Source: Desulfitobacterium dehalogenans ATCC 51507
GTDB taxonomy: Bacteria > Bacillota > Desulfitobacteriia > Desulfitobacteriales > Desulfitobacteriaceae
Assembly: GCF_000243155.2 (NCBI RefSeq)
Contig: NC_018017.1
Location: 1,364,001-1,428,000 of the forward strand
Direction of reading: 5' to 3'
DNA: 64,000 nucleotides
The translations under genes were made by a program, and so were the position numbers. Below are positions 27,477-36,375 of this stretch, in pieces; positions within the stretch are counted from its first letter, which is position 1, and each line of letters begins with the position of its first letter. The notes beneath the pieces are model-generated. The model searched no databases. It was not told the DNA's origin and saw nothing but the letters and a program-made list of their open reading frames with translations.

Positions 27477-28004
27477 ATGTATATGACAGAGCAACATATA
27501 AAGGAGCAATTAAGCAAAGCATATGCGAATGCAATTGCCGCTAACGCAGGGATGATTTTCAGGGATTACGGAAATATGGACTATGGGCTAGATGGAAAAT
27601 TTTCGGATGTTGATGTTTATCGTGATAATAAAGATCGTTGTCGGTATAGTGAAACCGGATATGGCATAGAATTTCAACTCAAAGCAACAGTAAATATTGT
27701 GGCCAGAAGTGGGACGGTATACTATGATCTAGAAATGAAAAATTATCTCGACTTAATTCGCACTGATATTGGTACTCAAAGAATTTTGATTATCTATTCT
27801 TTACCAAAAGAACGAGATAAGTGGTTAGAAATCAATGATGATGGTGCGGTATTACATAGATGTGCATGGTGGTGCTCATTACGCGGAAAACCGCATGAAA
27901 GTAATAGAACAAAAGTTAGAATTGAGATACCTGAAAGACAATTGTTTACTTCTGAAGAACTAAAAAGATTGATAAAACTCGTAAAAGGAGGGGATATTCT
28001 ATGA
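27477..28004 (+). CDS. DUF4365 protein, PD-(D/E)XK nuclease-like
   Basis: 175 aa. The N-terminus EQLSKAYANAIAANAG and the DYGLDGKF segment match DUF4365. The series D (in YGLD), E-x-Q-x-K (IEFQLKAT, residues about 62-70) looks like a PD-(D/E)XK nuclease core. GGGGG lies 7 nt before the ATG at 27477; an ATG 6 nt further in is an alternative. The stop overlaps the next start (ATGA), so the two products probably act together. Known DUF4365 proteins occur in defence islands; no named system is claimed here. Confidence 0.65.
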   Translation: MYMTEQHIKEQLSKAYANAIAANAGMIFRDYGNMDYGLDGKFSDVDVYRDNKDRCRYSETGYGIEFQLKATVNIVARSGTVYYDLEMKNYLDLIRTDIGTQRILIIYSLPKERDKWLEINDDGAVLHRCAWWCSLRGKPHESNRTKVRIEIPERQLFTSEELKRLIKLVKGGDIL

Positions 28005-29122
28005 ATGAAGACACAAAAAGAATGTTTCATGGAATAAGTACTACCTCTATCGAGCGATATTTACTATTGAAAGGCTGGGATAGAGACTATCAATTTAAGA
28101 ACCCAAATTTGTTGAGTTTTATTTATAAGCCCCTGAATAAGCGAATTGCCATATCTGCTAGTGATAAATTTCAAGATTTTTATTTTACACTAGAGAGTGC
28201 ATTACAAACAATATCTCTTATACAAAATAAAAGTATTGGTGAGATTATTAAAGAAATATCTAATGTTTATTTTGATAAAATGGAGTTCAGAATTATTTCT
28301 AGTCTTACTGAGGATGGCAAAATGCCTTTAAAATATGCATCCGAGTGCATTGAGGGAATAACAGAATTGATATTATACTCTGCTTGTGCTGAGCAAAATG
28401 CGCAGCCTATTTGTTTTCGTGCTACTAATTTTGCAAAAGATTACTTACAGAATTTTAAACTAGCTCAAACAGATGTTGGGAGCTTTGTTATAAATGTAGA
28501 TATACAAGTTGTTGACGATGTTGAAGAACAACTTGTGCTTGAAGGCTGTACGCCACCTATACCGTTTGAACATAAAATTGTTGAACGTATTTTTACAGCT
28601 ATTGAACAAGTAAACGATATTGTTGAGCGCCAACAAGTGATCAGTGATGTTGCAGAAACCGCATATAAAACAGGAATTACTGCCAATATGTGTGATGCTC
28701 TATTGAAGATGAAGCCAGAAAATGGTGAGGCAGAAATTAATGCGACTTTAAAGTATGCTTCATTATTAACGATAGGAAAAGATGAGAGCAAAAGTATTGA
28801 TATTGGAAATCATCACTTTTGGACTATTGATGAATTAGCTAAGATTTATCGTGATAAAGTGCTTTATGACGATGTCATTCTAACAGGGGTAGTCAAATCT
28901 CTTTCAAAAAAGGATGTAGAAGAAACGACTGAAAAGACAATACGGCTACTTACAAATTATAACGGTAAATACCGGGTTATATTTATGGAATTGCCTGATG
29001 AAGAGCATCGAATTGCTTGTGACGCATATCGAGATGATTTAGAAGTTGAAGTTTCTGGGGAACTTGACATGAGTAATAGAACATGGGTATTAAGCAAAAT
29101 AAAATACTTCAAAATCATATAA
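28001..29122 (+). CDS. unknown partner of the DUF4365 protein (373 aa)
   Basis: I do not recognise a family. AGGAGG sits 9-10 nt upstream of the ATG, which overlaps the DUF4365 stop. No membrane segment or signal peptide. The C-terminal ~85 residues (LTGVVKSLSKKDV... VEVSGELDMSNRTWVLSKIKYFKII) look like an OB-like beta-barrel. The middle is helical. Tight coupling and island context suggest a sensor or adaptor for the nuclease-like protein. Confidence 0.55.
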   Translation: MNEDTKRMFHGISTTSIERYLLLKGWDRDYQFKNPNLLSFIYKPLNKRIAISASDKFQDFYFTLESALQTISLIQNKSIGEIIKEISNVYFDKMEFRIISSLTEDGKMPLKYASECIEGITELILYSACAEQNAQPICFRATNFAKDYLQNFKLAQTDVGSFVINVDIQVVDDVEEQLVLEGCTPPIPFEHKIVERIFTAIEQVNDIVERQQVISDVAETAYKTGITANMCDALLKMKPENGEAEINATLKYASLLTIGKDESKSIDIGNHHFWTIDELAKIYRDKVLYDDVILTGVVKSLSKKDVEETTEKTIRLLTNYNGKYRVIFMELPDEEHRIACDAYRDDLEVEVSGELDMSNRTWVLSKIKYFKII

Positions 29123-29803
29123 GTATGATACCCTGCCGTCAAGGCCCTAACAAGGTTCAAGTTTTTGACACTTATCGACGGCTTCTTAAGGTTGAGATGA
29201 AATTGTAGCGTGTCTATGTTTACATATGAGTGTGGCAGCCATATGCCGTAGTTTATACGTAGACAATCCTTCCGCCAAGGAGCCAGTAGGTCCTCATGAC
29301 ATCTTTCTTGTATCCTCAAGGCACGTGGAGACCATAGTCCTGTTGCATCGAAAAAATAGCTGAAATTAATGACTAGACAATAACGCGAGGATTAAGGATA
29401 TGAGAGTAGATGCTTCATGTCCTTTTTTGTTGAGGGAGAGGATTGAGCGGATCAATTGTTTATCAAAAATATCTAGTCGTAAAAGGAAAAAATAATGCGG
29501 AATGGATAATTCAAATTTAGATTTTATGAATGTTCAATCTGTTGTTTCGAGAAGAAAATAAAATAGTATGCACGATTCAAATTAGAATTGGTGCATAGAT
29601 GGCAATATTTCCAAATAGTAGTTCAAAAATTGTTGTTAAAATATTCTCATAATAGTAAAATATAAATATGATATTGTTATACGTATCGAGGGGGAGAAAA
29701 CGCCTAATGAGAATGAGAATGTTTAATTAGATTAGGCAGCAGTAAATTATCAAATCTATTAGTCTAAATTTGTGAGAATAACTTCAAGATGGGATGTTGC
29801 GGT
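29123..29803. other. element-fragment spacer before the SEFIR gene
   Basis: At 29271-29330 is a fragment of the small element ORF (AKEPVGPHDIFLVSS), fused directly at 29326-29430 to a copy of the recombinase leader (GAGACCATAGTCCTGTTG). The recombinase itself is absent. The rest (29440-29800) is very A+T-rich with no gene and presumably holds the promoter of the next operon; AGTAAAATATAAATATGATA near 29655 is a possible AT-rich -10 region. Confidence 0.5.
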
Positions 29804-31480
29804 ATGCCAAAAAAGAAAATATATTTTAGTTATAGTTGGGAAGAGAAAGAGAATAAAAAATGGATAATCCGCTTAAAAAATGACTTAAGCAATGAAGGTT
29901 TAGAGATAATTTTTGATCAAGATGAATTAGATAAAGGGACGATTAACATAGATCGTTTCATATCAGATAATATGAATGATGCAGATTTTATTATTATTGT
30001 CATAACTCCTTCATACATAAACAAATCAAATATTAAAAATGATGGAAATGGAAATAGAAAAAGGAGTTGGGTGGAAATTGAAAACGACTATATTATAAAA
30101 AGGAAACATAATAATAGCAAGTCACTTATTCCAATAATTATGAAGAAGAAAGAGAGTAATTTACCAGATAATATTTCAGGATTAACTTATTACGACATGT
30201 CGAATGAAAATTTATACAAGGAAGAATTACAGAAAATTAGGAATATAATCCATTCTGAAAAAGTAAAAACCGATATTCCGTTAATCACAAGAGAGCACCC
30301 AATATCTAATTTGATTGAGAATATAGATATATTATTTAACTACCAGGATAATCCGCCTCAAGTTAGTGCCGTTGTTCAATATGGTGAAGCAAGTCTCTAT
30401 TTAGAACAAAATCAGGTATTATCTCTATTTATAATGGTTTCAAAAAACAATACTTGCAAAACTGAAGACACTTCAGATACTAAAGTATTAAGCACTGAGT
30501 ATTTTGCTCTACCAATAAGACAAAACCAATATACAGAAGTCTTAATTAAAATAGAACAAGGTGTAAACGAATACCTTAAACGAGTAATTAACTATGAAGC
30601 ATTGTTCGAAGTTGATAAATTTGAACTCTTAGATGAGTCGTATTCCTATAAATTATTAAGTGTACAAAGAAGTTATTGGAATATGTTAATTAGTGTTGCT
30701 AATCAATTTGATTGGGATAATGGGAAAACAGAATGGAATATTTTTCAACGTAATAATTATTATATTCATGTGTTTTCACCAATAATTTCATATAATAAAA
30801 GATACAATAGTGGAGAACATGCTATATATAGAGTCAAGAAGAATGAAGACATTAATAATGATATAGTAGATATCTACGTAAGTGTTCGCGATATTATAGG
30901 ATTTTCTCAAATAGAAATTTCAGAACGAAAATCATGGGGGATTCGTAAAGCATATAATTGGTTAAAAGAGGAATTTATACCCTTTGTCTGTTTAAAGAAA
31001 AATTTAATAGTCAATGATGTCATCTATAGAGACTTCTGTAAGAGTGAAGAAGATGTGTTTTCACAAATGCAATATTTCTATATGTGTTCAAAGGCGTATG
31101 TCAATTATGATGAAATTATTATATTAAGAAATGCATTATGTTTTTGCTTAAGAAAACAATACCCCAAAGAGGACTTCAATTATATTATATCTAAGTTGGG
31201 ATTAAGTGGAATAAATCTACAAAGAGAACCATTTGAAATTTCTGAGTCAGTAATAGAAAATTTGTATAATGATAAGTTTATCAGCAAGATTGAAAAGAAT
31301 CATAATAATTGTTCCCTAGCAGATGATATCCTAAGATGTATAAAGGTATTTACTGATGACCTTAGTAGATATAAGTTAAATGATTTTGAAATGAGCTACA
31401 TTATAAGAATTTCAAATAGTTTAATTGAAAAAATGCACAAAGTGGAAATGTTAGAAAAATATAAAGATAAAAAATATTAA
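29804..31480 (+). CDS. SEFIR/TIR-domain protein (558 aa)
   Basis: The N-terminal ~155 residues are a SEFIR (STIR-superfamily) domain: KKIYFSYSWEEKENKKWIIR, LSNEGLEIIFDQDEL, DADFIIIVITPSYI, then WVEIEND and LIPIIM. The remaining ~400 residues are unrecognised, Lys/Glu-rich and without membrane segments. ATG 29804 gives a start right at the domain; ATG 29789 is possible and neither has a strong ribosome site. It is followed at 40 nt by the caspase-like gene. SEFIR domains mediate homotypic signalling and some TIR relatives use NAD; a catalytic Glu cannot be assigned with certainty. Confidence 0.75.
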   Translation: MPKKKIYFSYSWEEKENKKWIIRLKNDLSNEGLEIIFDQDELDKGTINIDRFISDNMNDADFIIIVITPSYINKSNIKNDGNGNRKRSWVEIENDYIIKRKHNNSKSLIPIIMKKKESNLPDNISGLTYYDMSNENLYKEELQKIRNIIHSEKVKTDIPLITREHPISNLIENIDILFNYQDNPPQVSAVVQYGEASLYLEQNQVLSLFIMVSKNNTCKTEDTSDTKVLSTEYFALPIRQNQYTEVLIKIEQGVNEYLKRVINYEALFEVDKFELLDESYSYKLLSVQRSYWNMLISVANQFDWDNGKTEWNIFQRNNYYIHVFSPIISYNKRYNSGEHAIYRVKKNEDINNDIVDIYVSVRDIIGFSQIEISERKSWGIRKAYNWLKEEFIPFVCLKKNLIVNDVIYRDFCKSEEDVFSQMQYFYMCSKAYVNYDEIIILRNALCFCLRKQYPKEDFNYIISKLGLSGINLQREPFEISESVIENLYNDKFISKIEKNHNNCSLADDILRCIKVFTDDLSRYKLNDFEMSYIIRISNSLIEKMHKVEMLEKYKDKKY

Positions 31481-31520
31481 ATAGTAACTATAAAATATTT
31501 TTTTAAAGAGAGGAAGTAAT

Positions 31521-32480
31521 ATGAAAAAAGCATTGATAATAGGTATCGATGAGTATCCAGATGCACGGTTACATGGATGCGTAAACGATGCTAGTGCAGT
31601 TGCAGAGCTCTTAAAAACAAATGGCGATGGTGCACCAAATTTTGACGTTTCGCTAAAGCTTAACGTTAAAACAAAAGCCGAATTATTAGAGATGATAGAT
31701 GGATTATTTAGTGGCGATGCAGGTGCTTCTTTGTTATACTTTTCGGGACATGGAAGTGAGTACGGCCATATTGTAACACCGGATTATAAAGGTAAAGACT
31801 TGGGCGTACTTATGAGTGAGGTTCTAGGGTATGCAAATAAATCAAAATGTAAGAATAAGATAATAATTCTAGACTGCTGTTTTTCTGGGAAATTTGGTGA
31901 ATCACCAGTTATGCAAAGTAATGAATCTACACTTGGTGAAGGTGTTACAATTATGACAGCTAGCTCAAGAGACGAAGTAGCGATGGAAAGTAATGGACAA
32001 GGCCTTTTCACGAGCTTATTTTTACAGGGGTTAAGAGGCAGTGCTGCAGATATAACAGGAAAGATTACACCGGCGGGAATATATGCGTTCATAGATCAAT
32101 CTCTAGGTGCTTGGCAACAACGTCCGGTTTTCAAAACTAATATTTCACATTTTGTTTCAGTCCGTGACATAGAACCAAGAGTCCCTAAAAGTATTCTGCG
32201 TAAATTAGGTCAGTATTTTGTTTCGCCGAGTGATGAATTCAAACTTGATCCTTCATTTGAATTTACAAATAGTCTGGAATATGAACATGAAGTTGTAGAA
32301 CCTTACGCAAAACAAGAAAATGTAAATGTATTTAAAGAACTTCAGTTATTTGAAAGTGTAGGACTTGTAGAGCCGGTAGATGAAGAACATATGTATTTTG
32401 CTGCAATAAAGAGTAAGTCCTGTAAATTGACAGCGCTTGGACTTCACTATTGGAAATTGTCCAGAGATACTAGATTCTAA
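31521..32480 (+). CDS. caspase-like (C14) protease with winged-helix-like C-terminus
   Basis: 319 aa. Caspase fold signatures are complete: KKALIIGIDEYPDARLHGCVND at the start (GIDxY, then the N-D pair), catalytic His77 in LLYFSGHG and catalytic Cys120 in IILDCCFSG. The segment TIMTASSRDEVAMES is the S1-pocket strand. After about residue 215 a separate domain follows, ending with DEEHMYFAAIKSKSCKLTALG, resembling a small winged helix. GAGAGGAAG lies 5 nt before the ATG. It sits between SEFIR and ThsB-like TIR genes, pointing to a protease effector switched on by a TIR-made nucleotide. Confidence 0.85.
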   Translation: MKKALIIGIDEYPDARLHGCVNDASAVAELLKTNGDGAPNFDVSLKLNVKTKAELLEMIDGLFSGDAGASLLYFSGHGSEYGHIVTPDYKGKDLGVLMSEVLGYANKSKCKNKIIILDCCFSGKFGESPVMQSNESTLGEGVTIMTASSRDEVAMESNGQGLFTSLFLQGLRGSAADITGKITPAGIYAFIDQSLGAWQQRPVFKTNISHFVSVRDIEPRVPKSILRKLGQYFVSPSDEFKLDPSFEFTNSLEYEHEVVEPYAKQENVNVFKELQLFESVGLVEPVDEEHMYFAAIKSKSCKLTALGLHYWKLSRDTRF

Positions 32481-32503
32481 GCTAATATAGGAGGAGATAG
32501 AAA

Positions 32504-32887
32504 ATGAAAGTTAATGTGTTTATTCCACATCGCTGGAACAATAATGATTTTGCTGATATTAGTGCGATATTGGATCGTACAAAATTCAGTATTAGAGATT
32601 ATTCTGTGCCAAGTAGTTCGCCATTTGATAGTATTGATAGGAGATTCAATGTTGATCCACAGATTCAGAAGCAAATTAAATACGCTAGTGTTGTTATTTG
32701 CTCAAATCGATCGGCCAATAATTCTGGAATGGCCCTTGATGAAATTAAATTTGCAATTAGTATAGGAAAGCCAGTAGTAGCAGTTAAAATTACGGAAAGC
32801 ACAAGTAGTAGTATTTCAAGTTTAGGTGTACCTGTTGTTGCGAAAAGAAAGGATTCATTGGAAGCATGGATTAGCCAGAATATCTGA
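32504..32887 (+). CDS. ThsB-like TIR protein (MTH538 / DUF1863 family)
   Basis: 127 aa. Matches the MTH538 TIR-like family used as sensor/cyclase in Thoeris: VNVFIPHRWNNNDFADI, FSIRDYSVPSSSPFD, QIKYASVVICSN, then LDEIKFAISIGKPVVAVKI. The Glu in LDEIKFA occupies the position of the catalytic TIR glutamate. GGAGGAG lies 6 nt upstream. Close linkage to a caspase-like gene is the arrangement reported for type IV Thoeris, where the TIR product activates the protease. NAD use is inferred. Confidence 0.8.
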   Translation: MKVNVFIPHRWNNNDFADISAILDRTKFSIRDYSVPSSSPFDSIDRRFNVDPQIQKQIKYASVVICSNRSANNSGMALDEIKFAISIGKPVVAVKITESTSSSISSLGVPVVAKRKDSLEAWISQNI

Positions 32888-32933
32888 ATGATGCAACCAC
32901 AATTTATTAGTTGTATTGAAAGTTTATTAAATA

Positions 32934-33076
32934 TCCGCCAAGGCCTCAATAGGTTCTCACGACATCATTTTTGTCTCCTCAAGGCAAGAGGGAGAGGCGG
33001 AATTCATAAATGGAGAGCCGTATCCTGGGAGCAAAGCCGTGGTCATTCAAGATGAAAACCGTGAGGCTGAATAATC
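32934..33076 (+). pseudogene. 5'-truncated copy of the small mobile-element ORF
   Basis: Frame beginning at 32934 reads SAKASIGSHDIIFVSSRQEG then EAEFINGEPYPGSKAVVIQD and ends ENREAE. It aligns with the C-terminal two thirds of the 55-aa protein at 23961 and with the fragment at 29271. No start codon or ribosome site is left. Confidence 0.65.
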
Positions 33077-33122
33077 AACATGTCCCGGAACGCGACAACG
33101 TTGTCGTGTTCCGGGACATGTT
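33077..33122. repeat. 46-bp near-perfect palindrome at the island's right edge
   Basis: AACATGTCCCGGAACGCGAC pairs with GTCGTGTTCCGGGACATGTT across AACGTT; only one position mismatches. The centre is shared with the palindrome at 24178-24215, and both follow a copy of the small element ORF. No T-run follows. A recombinase or regulator site is possible. Confidence 0.8.
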
Positions 33123-33199
33123 GTTACTTCGGGCAGATCCGAAGCTATGGGTGGAAAAGGCAGAAGATTTGCCAGAAGCCATAAAATATTAAAAAACTA

Positions 33200-33264
33200 T
33201 TGCCAGGGAAAAATGAGATTGCTATAATAAACATAACGCGCTAACACTTTAATTAGTTAAAGTG
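33200..33264 (+). promoter_or_regulatory. hisG promoter with HisR-type operator
   Basis: TTGCCA at 33200-33205, 17-nt spacer, TATAAT at 33223-33228. The palindrome CACTTTAA-TTAG-TTAAAGTG at 33245-33264 lies at about +10 to +30, where a bound protein would block elongation or initiation. Its arms match those of the yerC-hisZ operator at 21865-21886. Confidence 0.75.
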
Positions 33265-33294
33265 ATGAAATGAGTAAAGAGGAGTTGAGGGAGG

Positions 33295-33954
33295 TTGGCT
33301 CGGAATTTCTTAACCATCGCTCTTCCTAAAGGAAAATTATTGACAGACTCTCTAGAGGTTCTGACAAAGATAGGAATCGAATGTCAAGAGGTCAGCGAAG
33401 AGTCGAGGAAATTGGTCTTTCCTTTAGAAAAAGCTCAGGCACAGATCATTATTTGCCGCCCTACGGATATTCCGACTTTTGTGGAATATGGGGCGGCGGA
33501 TGTAGGCTTTGTAGGTAAGGATACACTCTTGGAAGAAAATAAAGATGTCGTGGAGCTTTTGGATCTTGGCTTTGGCTATTGCCGCTTTGTTGTAGCCATG
33601 CCGGAAGAAAAGGTTTCTCCCCGCTTACCGGACGGAAAATTTGATCTGAGTGAGTTAAACCATCAAAGGGTGGCGACCAAGTTCCCCCGGGTAGCTGAAG
33701 AATTTTTTCGCAAGCAGGGTATGCAGGTTCTTCCCATCAAGCTTCATGGAAATATCGAACTGGCCCCTCGGGTAGGACTCTCGGAGATGATTGTGGACAT
33801 TGTTTCCACTGGAACCACACTACGGCAAAATAAGCTGGTTGAAGTCGCTCCCATTCTCGAAGCTACGACGAGATTAATTGCGAATCGCGTCGCTTATCGT
33901 ATGAAATATGAACGCATTAATGAGCTGACTGAGAAGCTTCGTCAGATTCTTTAG
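33295..33954 (+). CDS. hisG: ATP phosphoribosyltransferase catalytic subunit, short form
   Basis: First step of histidine synthesis. 219 aa is the short form that needs HisZ. TTG start at 33295 with GGAG 10 nt upstream; the N-terminus [13 protein letters not shown] fits. Substrate motifs are [14 protein letters not shown] and the PRPP loop [12 protein letters not shown]. It leads the second his transcription unit, with its own promoter. Confidence 0.95.
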   Translation: MARNFLTIALPKGKLLTDSLEVLTKIGIECQEVSEESRKLVFPLEKAQAQIIICRPTDIPTFVEYGAADVGFVGKDTLLEENKDVVELLDLGFGYCRFVVAMPEEKVSPRLPDGKFDLSELNHQRVATKFPRVAEEFFRKQGMQVLPIKLHGNIELAPRVGLSEMIVDIVSTGTTLRQNKLVEVAPILEATTRLIANRVAYRMKYERINELTEKLRQIL

Positions 33955-33982
33955 AAAGCTCATTAAGATGGAGGGAAGAGAC

Positions 33983-35263
33983 ATGGAGATTAAGACCCTT
34001 AAGGAATTGGATTTGACTACTCTAACGCGCAAGTCTTATGGCAATGATCAATTGCTGGAAGATAAGGTAGCCGAGATTCTTTCTGAAATTAAGAAGGAAG
34101 GGGATCTTGCTCTCTATGCTTTAACGGAGAAATTCGATGGGGTGGATCTCCGCGGTTCAGGGCTTCGCGTCCAAAAAGAAGAGTTGACCAGGGCATACGC
34201 CCAGGTGGATGAGGAATTCCTGGAAGCCCTGCGACTTGCCAAAGAAAATATTACTTCTTATCACGAAAAACAAAAGCGTACTTCATGGCTGGATGCCAAA
34301 GAGGATGGAAGTGTCTTAGGGCAGCTTTTACTTCCACTTAAACGGGTTGGTATCTATGTTCCGGGAGGAACCGCCGCTTATCCCTCTTCAGTGCTGATGA
34401 ATGCAGTACCTGCTGTGGTAGCAGGGGTCGAAGAGATCGTTATGGTCAGTCCTCCGCGAAAGGATGGAACCTTATTGCCTGAAGTCCTGGTAGCTGCTGC
34501 GGAAGCCGGAGTCACCGAAATCTATAAGGTAGGAGGGGCTCAAGCCATCGCAGCTTTAGCCTTTGGCACTGAGGGAATCTCCCCTGTGGATAAAATTACC
34601 GGCCCCGGAAACATCTACGTCACCCTGGCGAAAAAGCAGGTCTTTGGTACCGTGGATATTGATATGCTGGCCGGCCCCAGTGAGATATTGATTTTAGCCG
34701 ATGAGTCCGCAAAACCGGAAGAGCTTGCCGCCGATCTTCTTTCCCAAGCCGAACATGACCCGTTAGCTTCGTCCATTTTAGTCTCTCCTGATCGGAAATT
34801 GCTGGAGGAGACAGTGGTGGAAGTGGAACGGCAATTAAATCTGCTTCAACGGCAGGAGATCGCCCGAGCCTCTTGGGAGGCCTATGGGGCAGCGATTTTG
34901 GTTCAGGATCTGGAAGAGGGAATGGACTTGGCCAACCAAATTGCTCCCGAACACTTTGAGCTGGTGGTTAAGGAGCCCTATAGTTGGTTGGGTCGGGTGA
35001 GAAATGCTGGGGCTGTTTTCCTGGGACGCTTCTCGCCGGAACCCGTAGGGGATTATTTTGCCGGTCCCAATCATGTATTACCTACGGGAGGTACTGCCCG
35101 TTTTTATTCTCCTTTAAACGTGGATACCTTTACTAAGAAGGTCAGTGTCATAAGTTATTCGGAAAAAGCTTTGCGGCGTGACGGTCGGCACATTACTCAT
35201 TTAGCTCGTAAAGAAGGACTTGAGGCCCATGCCCGGGCAGTGGAGGCAAGAAAGCTATGGTAG
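33983..35263 (+). CDS. hisD: histidinol dehydrogenase
   Basis: Zn-dependent, two-step oxidation of histidinol to histidine. Start at ATG 33983 with GGAGGG 8 nt upstream; an ATG 15 nt earlier overlaps that ribosome site. Key blocks are [62 protein letters not shown] and the C-terminal [10 protein letters not shown]. 426 aa. Its stop overlaps the hisC start. Confidence 0.96.
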   Translation: MEIKTLKELDLTTLTRKSYGNDQLLEDKVAEILSEIKKEGDLALYALTEKFDGVDLRGSGLRVQKEELTRAYAQVDEEFLEALRLAKENITSYHEKQKRTSWLDAKEDGSVLGQLLLPLKRVGIYVPGGTAAYPSSVLMNAVPAVVAGVEEIVMVSPPRKDGTLLPEVLVAAAEAGVTEIYKVGGAQAIAALAFGTEGISPVDKITGPGNIYVTLAKKQVFGTVDIDMLAGPSEILILADESAKPEELAADLLSQAEHDPLASSILVSPDRKLLEETVVEVERQLNLLQRQEIARASWEAYGAAILVQDLEEGMDLANQIAPEHFELVVKEPYSWLGRVRNAGAVFLGRFSPEPVGDYFAGPNHVLPTGGTARFYSPLNVDTFTKKVSVISYSEKALRRDGRHITHLARKEGLEAHARAVEARKLW

Positions 35264-36339
35264 ATAAAATGAACCTTGAAGAATGGATCCGACCATCCAT
35301 ACGAGCATTAAAAGCCTATGAAAGCAAGTCCATCCCCGACTGTGTACGCTTGGACGCCAATGAAAATCCTTTGTCTTGGCCTCAAGGAATGATTGAGCGA
35401 TTATTGGGTTCATCCATTGCCTTTAATCGCTACCCTGATGGAGGAGCTCAAGAACTCAAGCAAGCCCTTTCCGGTTATACAGGAGTACCTGGTGAGGGAA
35501 TATTAACGGGAAATGGCTCTGACGAGCTGATCCAGCTGCTCATGACGACTTTTGGAGGAGAGAATCGGGCCGTCGTTGTTCATCCGCCCACATTTAGTAT
35601 GTATGGAGCAGCGGCCAGGGTGACCGGAACTAATGTTCTTGAAGTTCCTCTTCTCCTCACAGAAGATGGGCGGGATTTCCGTCTGGATGTGGAAGGGATA
35701 CTTAAGGCAGCGGCCCAGTCTCAGGTACATATGATTGTACTCTGCAATCCCAATAATCCAACGGGAACCCTATTCCCTCGGGAAGAGATATTCAGGATTG
35801 TGGCAGAATCAGGGAAGATCGTCGTTGTGGATGAAGCCTACGGAGAATTTTCCGGGGAGAGTGTCGTGGATCAGATTCCTCACTGCCCCAATCTCTTAGT
35901 GATGAAGACCTTTTCCAAGCTGTTTGCCATGGCTGCTCTCAGGTTGGGTTACCTTCTGGGGCAACCCTCAATGATCGAAGCATTGAACCGGGCTCGTCAA
36001 CCTTTTAATGTGAATAGCTTTAGTCAAAAGGCGGGAGCCATTGCTCTGAATTATGTTGAGGACTTTGCTGAGCAAGGTCGGACTCTGAGAGCTGAGCTGG
36101 AGAAGATCGTTGAGGCACTGACCGCTTTTGCTTCGGTAAAGGTTTTTGCAACCCGGGCTAATTTCGTTCTTTTTCAGCCCGAGGATCCGGACCGGGTCTA
36201 TCAGGAATTGATCGAGAAGGGGTTTCTGATCCGCAATATGGGGAATCTGCCGTTGGTGGGCAAGGCCTTGCGGTTTAGCGTCGGTTTGCCTGAAGATAAT
36301 GAGAGACTTATGAAAGCACTTCGGGAGATTCTAAAATAA
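35257..36339 (+). CDS. hisC: histidinol-phosphate aminotransferase
   Basis: PLP-dependent, fold-type I. 360 aa. The PLP lysine is Lys221 in TFSKLFAMAALRLGY; VVDEAYGEF carries the PLP-contacting Asp/Tyr, and LDANENPLSWP and RYPDGGAQEL are typical. The ATG at 35257 overlaps the hisD stop, with GGAGG 10 nt upstream. Repeat R1 copy B follows. Confidence 0.96.
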   Translation: MVDKMNLEEWIRPSIRALKAYESKSIPDCVRLDANENPLSWPQGMIERLLGSSIAFNRYPDGGAQELKQALSGYTGVPGEGILTGNGSDELIQLLMTTFGGENRAVVVHPPTFSMYGAAARVTGTNVLEVPLLLTEDGRDFRLDVEGILKAAAQSQVHMIVLCNPNNPTGTLFPREEIFRIVAESGKIVVVDEAYGEFSGESVVDQIPHCPNLLVMKTFSKLFAMAALRLGYLLGQPSMIEALNRARQPFNVNSFSQKAGAIALNYVEDFAEQGRTLRAELEKIVEALTAFASVKVFATRANFVLFQPEDPDRVYQELIEKGFLIRNMGNLPLVGKALRFSVGLPEDNERLMKALREILK

Positions 36340-36375
36340 ATGATCCTACTAACAACTAATTCTATATCTAAAAAA

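Noticed and set aside
33010-33192. 60-codon frame and 24106-24312 frame sharing DNVVVF
   Set aside because: The shared residues are encoded by the palindrome core itself; the better explanation at 33010 is a truncated copy of the small ORF in another frame.
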